DNA of 64,000 nt from Promethearchaeota archaeon (lineage in GTDB: Archaea > Asgardarchaeota > Lokiarchaeia > Sigyniarchaeales > SOKP01), in contig JAEOSU010000032.1 of assembly GCA_016840165.1 (NCBI GenBank), forward strand, positions 62,001-126,000. The letters are read 5' to 3'. The notes under the pieces are model-generated. The model saw only the letters and a program-made list of their open reading frames with translations. It did no database searches and was not told where the DNA came from. Positions within the stretch are counted from its first letter, which is position 1, and every line of letters starts with the position of its first letter. Positions 25,431 to 34,914 of the stretch are shown piece after piece. The translations under genes and the position numbers were made by a program.

Positions 25431-26225
25431 GTGGGAGGTGGATTATACTCTACTGATTCAAAAAAATATGATAAAAACCTTGATTTAACTCAAATCATAC
25501 CATATGGCGACACGATGAATGATGGGAAGGTTCAGATTAGCTTTACGCTCCCCATCAAGAATGATGCAAAAGCAACTAAAGTAGCCATGTTATTTTCAAA
25601 AAAAATGGGCTTAAAAGATCCGTCAATAGTGCATCAAGAAGAATTATTCGAGAATTTTACTTTCTTCATCATTTATGGAAGTCTTATCCACACTATTGAT
25701 TATACAGCCATAAAGTCAGATCAAATTGAAACTGAAGAAATGTCTATGGATGAGATAAATGATTATATAAAAGAAAATCTAAAACGTAAAGTTATCGTTT
25801 TGGGAGCTACTACTGGGACCGATGCTCATACGGTCGGTATTGATGCGATTATGAATATGAAAGGATTTGCTGGGCATTATGGATTAGAACGTTATGAGAT
25901 GCTTGAGGTCTATAACTTGGGTTCTCAAGTATTAAATGAGGATTTCGTACAAAAAGCAATTGAATTAAAAGCAGATGTATTGCTTGTATCTCAGACTGTC
26001 ACTCAAAAAAAGATTCACGTTTTAAATTTAACAAATCTAGTTGAGTTATTAGAGGCAGAAGGAATAAGAGATGATGTGATTTTAATCTGTGGAGGTCCAC
26101 GAATAAGTAATGAACTTGCTAAAGAATTAGGATATGACGCTGGGTTCGGTCCTGGAACATTTGCTGAAAATGTAGCAAGTTTTTTCATAAAAGAATTAGT
26201 AAAAAGGAAAAAAAGAAATTATTAA
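25431..26225 (+). CDS. kamE: Lysine 5,6-aminomutase beta subunit (cobalamin-binding)
   Basis: About 264 residues. The B12 signature D-A-H-T-V-G (D-x-H-x-x-G) is near residue 131, followed by YNLGSQV and the late glycine-rich ICGGPR. The PLP-binding lysine of the family lies just after the B12 His (MNMKGFAGHYG region). In-frame starts are GTG 25419, ATG 25422 and GTG 25431. GGTGA at 25418-25422 fits the last, which also puts the conserved GLYS segment at the N terminus. Translational coupling with kamD is likely. Confidence 0.93.
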   Translation: MGGGLYSTDSKKYDKNLDLTQIIPYGDTMNDGKVQISFTLPIKNDAKATKVAMLFSKKMGLKDPSIVHQEELFENFTFFIIYGSLIHTIDYTAIKSDQIETEEMSMDEINDYIKENLKRKVIVLGATTGTDAHTVGIDAIMNMKGFAGHYGLERYEMLEVYNLGSQVLNEDFVQKAIELKADVLLVSQTVTQKKIHVLNLTNLVELLEAEGIRDDVILICGGPRISNELAKELGYDAGFGPGTFAENVASFFIKELVKRKKRNY

Positions 26226-26231
26226 AATATT

Positions 26232-27047
26232 TTACACTGGAATATCCCTTTTATTAAATATAATAATAGATACTATTACTAATCCAATCGAATATCCTAT
26301 TAAGATTATATTATTTATTAAAACATTATCCCATACTTGATTAACCATTAGATTGGATGTTTCGAAGTAATTAAAAATACTTAGATATTTAAGAAATTCT
26401 AAATTCTCTCCAAAACTTTGCCAATAGACTCCTATGATATAAAAAAATATTACCAGTCCAAGCGTTAATCCTAAAGATTTACGTGGGGTCAAAAATGTTG
26501 AGAAAAATAGTCCAGTACTTATTAAAGCAACCAGAAATACAAATAACCAGACAAAGGCAATAATGAGTTCATTAAAATATACGATATTTGGATCAACATT
26601 TGGAAATGCAAATATTCCTGCGATTACAGCAATTCCCGCCCAGAAAGTTAAAAATGCTGCTGATGTAACATGCCTTAGAAACTTTCCAATAACAAATTTC
26701 CATCTTTTAATTGGTTTTGATAACATTATATCAATGGTTTTATCGTCAATTTCCTTCGGAATATCTTGTGAAACTTTCATCATAAAATAAATTCCAAAGT
26801 AGAACCATGAAAGAGAGAAAAGATATACATTTATAAATCCTGTAAATATTGTTAAAGATATAGATTCGCCAATCATTCGTTGTATTGCTTCAGGATAACC
26901 CGCTACTAACTCTTCCAAATCTCCAAAGAGTTCTGGGTCAAACATAGTCGTAAACCATAAGAAAAACAAAGCCATTAAAATACTAAAGATCAAAAATCCT
27001 TTGAGATTTTGCCTTAAATCATTCCAAGTTATTCTTAGAAATTTCAT
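26232..27047 (-). CDS. ABC transporter permease (ABC-2 type)
   Basis: 271 residues with six predicted helices. The cytoplasmic N terminus, MKFLRITWNDLRQNLKGF, and the segment DKTIDIMLSKPIKRWKFVIGKF are typical of ABC-2 exporter permeases. It overlaps the ATPase gene by 4 bp (27044-27047), so the two form one export system. The substrate is unknown; its regulators are encoded divergently upstream. Confidence 0.85.
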   Translation of the reverse strand: MKFLRITWNDLRQNLKGFLIFSILMALFFLWFTTMFDPELFGDLEELVAGYPEAIQRMIGESISLTIFTGFINVYLFSLSWFYFGIYFMMKVSQDIPKEIDDKTIDIMLSKPIKRWKFVIGKFLRHVTSAAFLTFWAGIAVIAGIFAFPNVDPNIVYFNELIIAFVWLFVFLVALISTGLFFSTFLTPRKSLGLTLGLVIFFYIIGVYWQSFGENLEFLKYLSIFNYFETSNLMVNQVWDNVLINNIILIGYSIGLVIVSIIIFNKRDIPV

Positions 27048-28000
27048 ATCAATCCCTCCTTTACATCAGTCTTTCCTTGATAATATTGGAGGAAAATATT
27101 CTCTAATGTAGAATGTCTGATAGAAAAATCTTTTATAGCTGTTCCATCCCACTCTTTTTCAAATATTTCATGTAATATTTCCCTTGATTCTCGAGGAGGA
27201 AGTAAGAATTCAATTTGAACATCAAAATTGTATTTCACTATAGCTTGAGGATATTCGCTTGATAAGAAAGAATAAAATGATTCCATACTTCTTGGGGATT
27301 CAAAAATCAGCTCAATATGTTTGAGATTTTTAGCTTTTAGATCTTGTACATTAGCAATTTCAACTATTTTTCCTTCTTTTATTATAGCAATGGTATCGCA
27401 GAATTTTTCAACTTCTGGTAAAACATGACTTGAAACAAAAACAGTTATATTTGACTCTTTCTGGCGTTCTGATACTATTCTATAGAATTCTGACTGCATT
27501 AATGGATCCAAACCAGATGTAGGCTCATCCATAATAAGAAGATCAAAATCTCCCATCAAAGCAGTCAAAACTCCCACTTTTTGTTTATTTCCTTTACTTA
27601 AAACTTTAGTTTTCCTTCCCATGTCTATTTGAAGGCGTTCTGAAACATCCTGAACAAAATCCCAATCGATCTCAATATCGTACAGTGTCGCAAAATACTT
27701 AATTAAACTTTCGGCAGTCATTTGTTTATATAAACCTAATTCACCGGGTAAATATCCTACTTTATTGCGATACTTTACATCCTTCTTAGGATTTATGTTC
27801 TCACCGAAAATAGAAATTTGACCTCCATCAAGATTAAGGAATCCAAGAATACAACGTATAGTAGTGGTCTTTCCTGCCCCATTCGGTCCTAAAAATCCAA
27901 ATCGTGCTCCTTTTTCTACATTAAACGAAATATCATCAACAGCCTTTACTTTTCCTTTATTATAATATTTTTTAAGATTTTCAACTTCAATAACATTCAT
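27044..28000 (-). CDS. ABC transporter ATP-binding protein
   Basis: 318 residues. Walker A is GPNGAGKTTT (about 37-46), the signature is LSKGNKQKVG, Walker B is LLIMDEP, and the switch His is in SSHVLPEVEKF. The C-terminal 90 residues form the usual DrrA/CcmA-type extension. It pairs with the overlapping permease, and the promoter region is shared with two divergent HTH regulators. Drug, lipid or peptide export is possible. Confidence 0.92.
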   Translation of the reverse strand: MNVIEVENLKKYYNKGKVKAVDDISFNVEKGARFGFLGPNGAGKTTTIRCILGFLNLDGGQISIFGENINPKKDVKYRNKVGYLPGELGLYKQMTAESLIKYFATLYDIEIDWDFVQDVSERLQIDMGRKTKVLSKGNKQKVGVLTALMGDFDLLIMDEPTSGLDPLMQSEFYRIVSERQKESNITVFVSSHVLPEVEKFCDTIAIIKEGKIVEIANVQDLKAKNLKHIELIFESPRSMESFYSFLSSEYPQAIVKYNFDVQIEFLLPPRESREILHEIFEKEWDGTAIKDFSIRHSTLENIFLQYYQGKTDVKEGLI

Positions 28001-28145
28001 AGTAAAAATTCCTTATTTTCATAAATTTTAAAATTTAAAAAGATTCTATGAATTATATATTCAAGTATCTATTTAAATATTTTCACAATCTTTAAAATTT
28101 GAAAATAAAATATAAATATATTAAAACTCTTAATACTTAATAGAG

Positions 28146-28691
28146 ATGCCTAAAGATGAGAAATTATCAAAAGAATATGTTTATCAAAAAAGAATTCGTG
28201 AAATTGAAAAAGAGATTATTGATTTCTTTGTTAAAATTGGAGAACAACGCTATTTAACTCCTAAGTTTTCAATAATTTTCGGATATTTAATTATTCATCG
28301 AGTTCTTTCTCAATCAGAATTAAGTGACCTAACAGGTTATTCAATAGCAACGGTTTCAAATACGCTACGATTAATGCTCAGCTTAAATTTAGCTAGTAAG
28401 CGTCTAAGGCCTAATTCACATGAATATGAGTATTATATCTTCGGGGAAAATACAAGCTTAACTCCACAATCGAGTAAATTTAAATTGGAATCCGTACAGC
28501 AGGGTTTAGATTTTTTTTCTAATAAAAAGCAGCAGCTTGAAAAGAGCAATCTAAAAGAAAGGAAAGGGTATAATTTATTACTCCAAAGAATAGAAGAATT
28601 ACTTAACTTCTTAATTGTTTGGAAATCAATGATTGAATTCCAGACAACATTATTTATTGAATTTATGAAAAAAAACCAGCTATCCATTTAA
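28146..28691 (+). CDS. GbsR/MarR-like winged-helix transcriptional regulator (first of a pair)
   Basis: 181 residues. The HTH lies at about 38-80 (LSQSELSDLTGYSIATVSNTLRLML), followed by a wing and a long helical C terminus for dimerisation. It is transcribed divergently from the ABC exporter genes across a 145-bp AT-rich gap that holds AAATTTTAAAATTT as a possible but weak dyad. It probably regulates the exporter. It is followed 4 bp later by a paralogous regulator. Confidence 0.75.
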   Translation: MPKDEKLSKEYVYQKRIREIEKEIIDFFVKIGEQRYLTPKFSIIFGYLIIHRVLSQSELSDLTGYSIATVSNTLRLMLSLNLASKRLRPNSHEYEYYIFGENTSLTPQSSKFKLESVQQGLDFFSNKKQQLEKSNLKERKGYNLLLQRIEELLNFLIVWKSMIEFQTTLFIEFMKKNQLSI

Positions 28692-28695
28692 TCCT

Positions 28696-29199
28696 ATGAG
28701 GAATATCAACCCTATAGATAAAGATGTAGCCAAATTTGAAAAGGAACTTATCGAATTCATGATAAGATCTCCGCTCTTTTTCGACCAAAATCAAATTTTT
28801 TCGATGATTAAATCATATTTTGTAACTCGTAAATACCTTGATCAAGCATCTCTTAGAAAAATTACCGGGCTTTCTGCTGGAAAAGTATCCCAGGAACTAC
28901 ATAATCTCATTGAAATGGGATTAATAGAAGAAAATAAAATAGAAAATTCTCGAAAGATTATCTACTCAATGAAATCAATACAAAAATCATTTCTTGCATC
29001 TGCAATTAATGCAGTAAAAGAGATTGCTGAATGGCAGTCTAATTTAAGAAAAATAAAAGAGGAGCTAGATAGAGATAAAGAAGAATTGCAAAAACTTAGA
29101 GGTTATTCTGACATTTATAAAATTGTCAACCTCTTTTCGATTTCTTTACCTTTGAATGAAAAAATGCTAGAAAAACTACAAGAATATTATAATAAATGA
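28696..29199 (+). CDS. GbsR/MarR-like winged-helix transcriptional regulator (second of a pair)
   Basis: 167 residues with the same layout as the preceding gene: an N-terminal helix, an HTH with LDQASLRKITGLSAGKVSQELHNLI, and a helical tail. The 4-bp spacing implies translational coupling. The two could act as a heterodimer on the divergent exporter promoter. A glycine-rich turn (GLSAGKVS) replaces the GYSIATVS of its partner, so the DNA contacts may differ. Confidence 0.72.
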   Translation: MRNINPIDKDVAKFEKELIEFMIRSPLFFDQNQIFSMIKSYFVTRKYLDQASLRKITGLSAGKVSQELHNLIEMGLIEENKIENSRKIIYSMKSIQKSFLASAINAVKEIAEWQSNLRKIKEELDRDKEELQKLRGYSDIYKIVNLFSISLPLNEKMLEKLQEYYNK

Positions 29200-29233
29200 A
29201 TTATCGATTCAAAACAATTTTCAAATATTTTAA

Positions 29234-29479
29234 TTATTTCTCCCACGATTTCATTATAACATGAGTATTGCTTTGTACTATTCCCTCTATTAAGTCAATC
29301 TGATTGGCAAAAATGTCAAATAATTCTTCTGAACTTTCAACTTCAATTTCTGCAAGCAGATCATAGTCTCCAGTTAGCGACATTATCTTTTTAATCTGTT
29401 GTATCTTTTTTAATTCTTCAATTACCTTATTAATAACACTTAATCCTAGCTTGCAAAACATAACAGCTTTGATTGTCAA
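29234..29479 (-). CDS. Stand-alone Lrp/AsnC ligand-binding (RAM) domain protein
   Basis: 81 residues that match only the alpha/beta effector-binding domain of Lrp/AsnC regulators, with the usual MSLTGDYDLLAEIEV core. There is no helix-turn-helix. Such small RAM proteins bind amino acids and form dimers or higher rings. It lies 19 bp after a transporter gene whose C terminus carries the same kind of domain, so the two probably act together. Confidence 0.85.
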   Translation of the reverse strand: MTIKAVMFCKLGLSVINKVIEELKKIQQIKKIMSLTGDYDLLAEIEVESSEELFDIFANQIDLIEGIVQSNTHVIMKSWEK

Positions 29480-29498
29480 TCTAAATCATCCCTTTTCT

Positions 29499-30815
29499 TT
29501 AAGTTATTTTTTCAATCTTATTGATAAAATAAATATCTACTTTTTTAATATCACTTATGCTTTTAAGTTTTTTATCTACAAGGTAGTAGAAATCTTTAAT
29601 CGAGCTAATTTTTATATTTATTAATAAATCATGATAACCAATTAAAGCATGTATAGCAACAATCCCATAATTTTTTAATATTTTAACGGGTAATAACCCC
29701 ATCGAACCTTTTCTTAAGGTAATTAATAAATAAGCATTTACCATATTTTTAACTTCATGGGCATAACGTAAAATTATGGAGATCACTATCAGAAAGATGA
29801 ATATTATCAGAAGCTCAAAAGGAAAGAATTCACTAACTAGAATTACTGACAAGATGATTGAACCCATCGGATCTATCAGATTTAAGATACTACTCCACTG
29901 GCTATAAGTTAGATTCAATGATTTCCAATTTACATTCGCAAGGTATATGAGTAAATAAGGAATGATGGTCGAGAAAATAATGAGATAAATGATTTCCCAT
30001 CGTTCAAGATATAAGAAGATATTTGTAAATTCATTAAAAAATAAGATAATTTCAAGCTTTAAATCACTAAAAATCGGTAAGAAATTTAAGACCATTAAAA
30101 AGGGTATCATTAGTAAAGTTCCAATAAGAAATGATAAAGACATTTTAATTAAGAATCGTGGAATTTTGTAATATTTATTTTCATTAATGCTGGTTAACTC
30201 CAATTTGGAATATGAATCCTTATTAATGCCTACATAAAGAAATGATATCGAAACACTAAATAAGATAAGATAAACAAATCCATTAAGAGAAATTGGTTCA
30301 CCATGAAGTTGAGCACTTTGATATGAGACAAATAAAATTATTAAAATTGCAAAAAACATCAAAGCAATATATAAGGCTTTAAAAACATCGAATTTTTCAA
30401 AATTTCGACCTGCTTCATATATAGCAATGATAATTACGCTTAATAAGAAACCAATCATCGTAAATGAAATTGACGTGACCTTTAATGTGAGAAAAAAGAA
30501 GACAAGATTGAGAATAACTCCGCAAAATCCAATTAAAATATAATAGTGATAATTTCGTATATTGTTGAATCTTCTATTCTTATGCCTAATATTTTCAAAC
30601 AGGAGTTTGATAGAAATTTTTGCATTATTGGTTAAATGATTATTTATTAGAGTAAACAAAATCGCAATAAATAATAGAAATGAGCCCGAGACAGTAAATC
30701 GAATAAAAATTATCATAAATACGGAAATCTCGGAGACCAAATCAGAAACTAAAACAGGAATAAAACTCCATAATAGATTTGCAACAACTATGTTGATTAC
30801 ATACTTGTTCTGCAT
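29499..30815 (-). CDS. EamA/DMT-type transporter with C-terminal RAM-like regulatory domain
   Basis: 438 residues. The first roughly 350 form ten membrane helices with two EamA-like repeats (opening NIVVANLLWSFIPVLVSDL; second repeat NLTYSQWSSILNLIDPMGS, a typical drug/metabolite transporter ending). Residues about 355-438 (MVNAYLLITLRKGSMG, then HALIGYHDLLINIKI) have the strand-helix-strand pattern of the Lrp/AsnC effector-binding domain. I infer a solute exporter or importer gated by amino-acid binding. The following gene is a free RAM domain. A long hydrophilic insert (about 60-85) lies between helices 2 and 3. Confidence 0.72.
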   Translation of the reverse strand: MQNKYVINIVVANLLWSFIPVLVSDLVSEISVFMIIFIRFTVSGSFLLFIAILFTLINNHLTNNAKISIKLLFENIRHKNRRFNNIRNYHYYILIGFCGVILNLVFFFLTLKVTSISFTMIGFLLSVIIIAIYEAGRNFEKFDVFKALYIALMFFAILIILFVSYQSAQLHGEPISLNGFVYLILFSVSISFLYVGINKDSYSKLELTSINENKYYKIPRFLIKMSLSFLIGTLLMIPFLMVLNFLPIFSDLKLEIILFFNEFTNIFLYLERWEIIYLIIFSTIIPYLLIYLANVNWKSLNLTYSQWSSILNLIDPMGSIILSVILVSEFFPFELLIIFIFLIVISIILRYAHEVKNMVNAYLLITLRKGSMGLLPVKILKNYGIVAIHALIGYHDLLINIKISSIKDFYYLVDKKLKSISDIKKVDIYFINKIEKIT

Positions 30816-31050
30816 TAGAATTTCACTTCTATTGATTCTTTAATTTTTTCCCATAAGCTTGGCGAGAGTATATGTAGAATTATTTGAATACTTTACGATC
30901 TTCATAATAATTTACTCTAGTTTGATTTATAAAACCATCTGTGCCCATTTCATTCCCAACATTAAAATTGATATTGATGGTCTAATGTTATAGATAAAAA
31001 TATAAATTATCGGCAATAATCTTACAAAAGAATTACAATAAGAAGATATT

Positions 31051-32310
31051 ATGCCAAGTTCAAAAGATTTTATTGATATGGATCATGAGTATTGTGCTCA
31101 TAATTATCATCCCATACCCGTTGTTATTAGTAAAGCTGAAGGGGTTTGGGTATATGATCCAGAAGGTAATAAATATTTAGACTGCTTATCAGCATACTCA
31201 AGTCAGAATACGGGACATTGTCATCCCGAAATTATTAATGCATTGAAAGAACAAGCTGATAAGGTCACACTTACATCTCGTGCATTTCATAATGATATGA
31301 TGGGCCCGTTTTTGAAAAAGCTCTGTGATATTGTTGGACCACATGTTAATGATCCAAATAATTCAGGAATCATGAGTATTCCAATGAATACGGGAACAGA
31401 AGCAGTAGAAACTGGATTAAAAGTCTGCCGTGCATGGGGATATATAAAGAAGAAAATTCCTAAAGACGAAGCAAAAATAATCATCTGTAGAAATAACTTT
31501 CATGGAAGAACGATAACTATAGTAGGTTTTAGTACAGATATTTCTGCAGTACGCTATTATGGAAATTTTGGTCCTTATACCCCTGGGTTCGTAATAATAC
31601 CCTATGGAGATGCTGATATCTTAGAAAATACTATTTTAGAATTGGGTCCTGAAAAAGTTGCGGGATTCTTATTCGAGCCTATTCAAGGAGAGGCGGGAGT
31701 AAATGTTCCTCCAGAAGGATATGTAAAAAAAATCCGAGAAATTTGTACCAAATATAATGTCTTAATGTTAGCTGACGAGATTCAAACTGGTTTTGGCAGA
31801 ACTGGTGAGTTATTTGCTTGCGATCATGAAAATGTGAAACCTGATATGTTACTTTTAGGCAAAGCTCTTGGTGGAGGTGTTTATCCTGTCTCGGCAATTG
31901 TGACAACTAAAGATATTGTTGGACCAGACGTAATCAAACCTGGAACACACGGATCCACTTTTGGGGGAAACCCACTTGCATCAGCAGTTGCTATGAAATC
32001 ACTTGATATTCATATTGATGATCACCTTGCCGAAAGAGCGAAAAGAAGAGGGGGATACTTCATTGAAGGGCTTAGAAAGATCGCATCGAAAAATACTATC
32101 CTCCCTATCAAAGAAATACGTGGTAAAGGATTATTAATGGCAATTGAATTTACAACAGATGCGAGGCATATTGTAGAGATGTTGAAAGATAAAGGAATTT
32201 TAGCTAAGGATACCCATTCCACCACTATACGTTTTGCTCCACCTTTAATAATTACAAAAGAACAAGTGGATTGGGCTCTACAAATTATTGAAGCAGTACT
32301 TGTAAAATAA
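31051..32310 (+). CDS. Ornithine/acetylornithine-type aminotransferase (class III)
   Basis: 419 residues. Signature pieces are MNTGTEAVETGLKVCRAWG, ICRNNFHGRT, FEPIQGEAG, LMLADEIQTGFGRTG and the Schiff-base lysine in LLGKALGGGVYPVSA. These match ornithine delta-aminotransferase (RocD) more than GABA aminotransferases. It would turn ornithine plus 2-oxoglutarate into glutamate semialdehyde and glutamate. Ornithine carbamoyltransferase and carbamate kinase lie about 4-7 kb downstream on the other strand, which supports ornithine as substrate. It ends before a bidirectional terminator. Confidence 0.85.
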   Translation: MPSSKDFIDMDHEYCAHNYHPIPVVISKAEGVWVYDPEGNKYLDCLSAYSSQNTGHCHPEIINALKEQADKVTLTSRAFHNDMMGPFLKKLCDIVGPHVNDPNNSGIMSIPMNTGTEAVETGLKVCRAWGYIKKKIPKDEAKIIICRNNFHGRTITIVGFSTDISAVRYYGNFGPYTPGFVIIPYGDADILENTILELGPEKVAGFLFEPIQGEAGVNVPPEGYVKKIREICTKYNVLMLADEIQTGFGRTGELFACDHENVKPDMLLLGKALGGGVYPVSAIVTTKDIVGPDVIKPGTHGSTFGGNPLASAVAMKSLDIHIDDHLAERAKRRGGYFIEGLRKIASKNTILPIKEIRGKGLLMAIEFTTDARHIVEMLKDKGILAKDTHSTTIRFAPPLIITKEQVDWALQIIEAVLVK

Positions 32311-32343
32311 TAAAACTTCAATTTTTATTATAAAAAAAAAAGG

Positions 32344-32370
32344 AAAAATCGATTACCGATTTTTTTATTT
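32344..32370. terminator. Bidirectional hairpin terminator between convergent genes
   Basis: AAAAATCG and CGATTTTT form an 8-bp stem around ATTAC, with T-rich sequence to the right and an A-run (32331-32340) to the left, which is a T-run on the minus strand. It serves both the aminotransferase gene and the penicillin-acylase-family gene. Confidence 0.65.
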
Positions 32371-32382
32371 TTAAGATCTAAA

Positions 32383-34914
32383 TTACATATAAAGATTTAA
32401 TACTGATTCAGCAACTTTCATAACATCCCAATAATTGTAAAGCATGGGTTTGTATGTCCAAGTTTCATATAAAGCAAGTTGATCGTATGCATGGTTATAT
32501 TCTCCTAAATAATTAAGAAATCCGCTTTGACCTGGTGGAATAACATTCACTGCATGAGGTAACGCGAAAAGGTTTCTCCAATCATAATAGTTCCATACAA
32601 TCATTTCTGCTATTTGATTGTAAGTACCACGGTTCATATAATGCATTACCGGCCTAGGTAGGGCTCCAATTTGGTCAGGAATCCATTTAATGACAGGAGT
32701 AAGCCAGGTAGACATATCTGGCCCAAGATTTTCCGTTAAATTACCAATAGTCCATTTGAGCACTCGGCAAATGACCTCATCTCGGTCTTCTCCATTAAGA
32801 TAATCATAATTCAATGGTAACTTAGAAGCTGAGCCGTCAAAGACGTGAATTATCGTACTTGGCCACACTCTTGCATATTCTCGGTGTATAGGTCCAACTT
32901 CAGCATATGTCGGAAGATCATCTTCAAACACTTCTTCAAATATTCTATCGTACCAATCGTCAAAGATTGTTAAACCTGTGTCGTCATAAGTAGCATCGAC
33001 AGCAGGCCACATAGGATCTATATAGTCATTATAATGGTGATCCCAAGCCTCCAAATAGTCAATTACTTCACTTGGAATAGTTGGATCTGTTTTAGCGGCA
33101 TCCACTACGAAATCTAAGAGATTCATTCCGGGAATGTGATTATATCCGGCGTCTCTGACAATTCTATTCATATCTTCGAAAGTAATATCATTATCTGCAG
33201 CTAAAAGTTCCATTATTATTCCAACTCGATGACCTTGACCCCAACCAGCATCAGATTCTCCAAAAGGCCAATTTGTAACAGGCTTATTATTCCAATTAGC
33301 AAGATAACCCTGTGAAGGATTGTAGCATTTTGGCATTTCTTTAACGCCAGTAACACCAAGCCACTCTTCTTCTCCAGTACCCCATAATGGTAACCTGTCA
33401 TCAATCATTCTACCATTCTTTCCAGTAGTAGGTTTTATTGGCCATTTACCTGAATGAAAATATGCAATATTTCCGTCCCTATCAATCCAATAGAAATTAT
33501 GGGCAGCATGTACTTTTCCAGCTGCAACATACATGTCCCATGCATCTGTACTTTGTTGGAAAAGAGACCATCCTTCTTCAGCTGCAAGTTCATCCTTGTA
33601 ATAAGGAGTTTTCATCGTAAAACAAAGATTGTTATCAAGATCCCATCCAATTATCGGGCCATGAATAGTTCGATAAATATCTCTATCTTCATAGGTTAAT
33701 TTTAAAGGACCATAAAATCTTTCTGTTCTTTTTTCCATGTCAACCCATTCACCATTATACCTATATTGATATTGATTATCTGGATTGAGAACCTCTATGT
33801 AGGTATCCATGTTATCTGAGACTCCAGTAGTTGAGGTCCATGCGCCCCATTTACTTACACCAATTAGAATACTTGGAGCATGAGGCATCATCATCCCAAC
33901 AGCATCGATTCCTGCACCATGTAAACCAACTTCAAGAACAATCTGGGGGATAGATTGACCCATTTGTGGACCACCTTGTAGAAGAGGATTTCCATTTGTG
34001 GCTTTAAATGGACTTACCATAAACGCATTACTACCAAATTTAGTAGGTAAACCCAACGATTCAAACAAATGAGTCTGTCCCATCTTCATTTCTTCATACT
34101 CACTAGATACTGTTCCTAAGCTTGGAAGATCAGAGCCACAAACAAAATCCATCGAATAAGAACTAGAAAATTCAGGCCAACTGTCGTATTCAGGAGGAAT
34201 AGTCACTTCTGCTCCAGGATCATTCTGTGGGAAATGATCATTGAACATTGCCCATCCAAATTCATCTCCATACTTATCTTGTAAAGCTTCTAGGGCAGCA
34301 GCATATGAGAGTTCGTCACCCCCACAACCACCGAATCTCCAAGCCATCATTACCACTATTGCAACACAATCTTCAATCGTAAAAGGCTCAAGAGGTAGCC
34401 CAAATGCTAGATATTCGACTGGCATCATAGAGGGATCCCCTGAAGCAAGTTTCGTTAACGCTTGTGAGATGTAAAGATTTATACCATCAACATATGCAAG
34501 CATCATTTCTTTTAGTTTTGCACTGGCTCTATGAGGTACCCAATTATCAAAAATTTCCCTTAATTCTTCTTTACTATACGCCATACTTCTAATATTATAA
34601 TCAACATCTATGCTAGCAAGGCCAAATTCAGCAAGACTTCCATATCCTTGCCTGCGATATAAATCTGCTTGCCATAACCTATCCTGAGCCATCGCATACC
34701 CACATCCATAGGCTAAACCCTCTTTGGTTCCTGCGTAAATATGTGGAACACCATAATTATCTCGGACAATAGTGATTTTATTACCGTAAAACCAAAAACT
34801 ACTCTCAGCTTCATTATTACTAGAGTCAATACTAAATGGAATCGTTATAACTGCAGGGAGTGTGGTTATTAAAAATACTAGTGATATTAACACTACCAAT
34901 AGTTTTTTCTTCAT
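32383..34914 (-). CDS. Secreted penicillin-acylase-family (Ntn) hydrolase
   Basis: 843 residues. An N-terminal signal peptide (MKKKLLVVLISLVFLITTLP) is followed by IVRDNYGVPHIYAGT, typical of the alpha chain. The autoprocessing site and catalytic serine of the beta chain are in FGSNAFMV, with Ser at residue 295. Later segments such as MDTYIEVLNP and YFHSGKWP fit the family. Members cleave amide bonds of N-acylated amino acids, antibiotics or lactones outside the cell after self-cleavage into two chains. It may supply amino acids to the catabolic genes around it. Confidence 0.88.
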   Translation of the reverse strand: MKKKLLVVLISLVFLITTLPAVITIPFSIDSSNNEAESSFWFYGNKITIVRDNYGVPHIYAGTKEGLAYGCGYAMAQDRLWQADLYRRQGYGSLAEFGLASIDVDYNIRSMAYSKEELREIFDNWVPHRASAKLKEMMLAYVDGINLYISQALTKLASGDPSMMPVEYLAFGLPLEPFTIEDCVAIVVMMAWRFGGCGGDELSYAAALEALQDKYGDEFGWAMFNDHFPQNDPGAEVTIPPEYDSWPEFSSSYSMDFVCGSDLPSLGTVSSEYEEMKMGQTHLFESLGLPTKFGSNAFMVSPFKATNGNPLLQGGPQMGQSIPQIVLEVGLHGAGIDAVGMMMPHAPSILIGVSKWGAWTSTTGVSDNMDTYIEVLNPDNQYQYRYNGEWVDMEKRTERFYGPLKLTYEDRDIYRTIHGPIIGWDLDNNLCFTMKTPYYKDELAAEEGWSLFQQSTDAWDMYVAAGKVHAAHNFYWIDRDGNIAYFHSGKWPIKPTTGKNGRMIDDRLPLWGTGEEEWLGVTGVKEMPKCYNPSQGYLANWNNKPVTNWPFGESDAGWGQGHRVGIIMELLAADNDITFEDMNRIVRDAGYNHIPGMNLLDFVVDAAKTDPTIPSEVIDYLEAWDHHYNDYIDPMWPAVDATYDDTGLTIFDDWYDRIFEEVFEDDLPTYAEVGPIHREYARVWPSTIIHVFDGSASKLPLNYDYLNGEDRDEVICRVLKWTIGNLTENLGPDMSTWLTPVIKWIPDQIGALPRPVMHYMNRGTYNQIAEMIVWNYYDWRNLFALPHAVNVIPPGQSGFLNYLGEYNHAYDQLALYETWTYKPMLYNYWDVMKVAESVLNLYM

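Noticed and set aside
28024..28037. AAATTTTAAAATTT palindrome in the ABC/regulator gap as an operator
   Set aside because: Purely A/T and easily produced by chance in this AT-rich DNA; mentioned only as a weak possibility in the regulator entry.
33216..33404. Several short frames on both strands inside the penicillin-acylase-family gene
   Set aside because: They are shadows of the 843-codon reading, which shows strong family motifs throughout.
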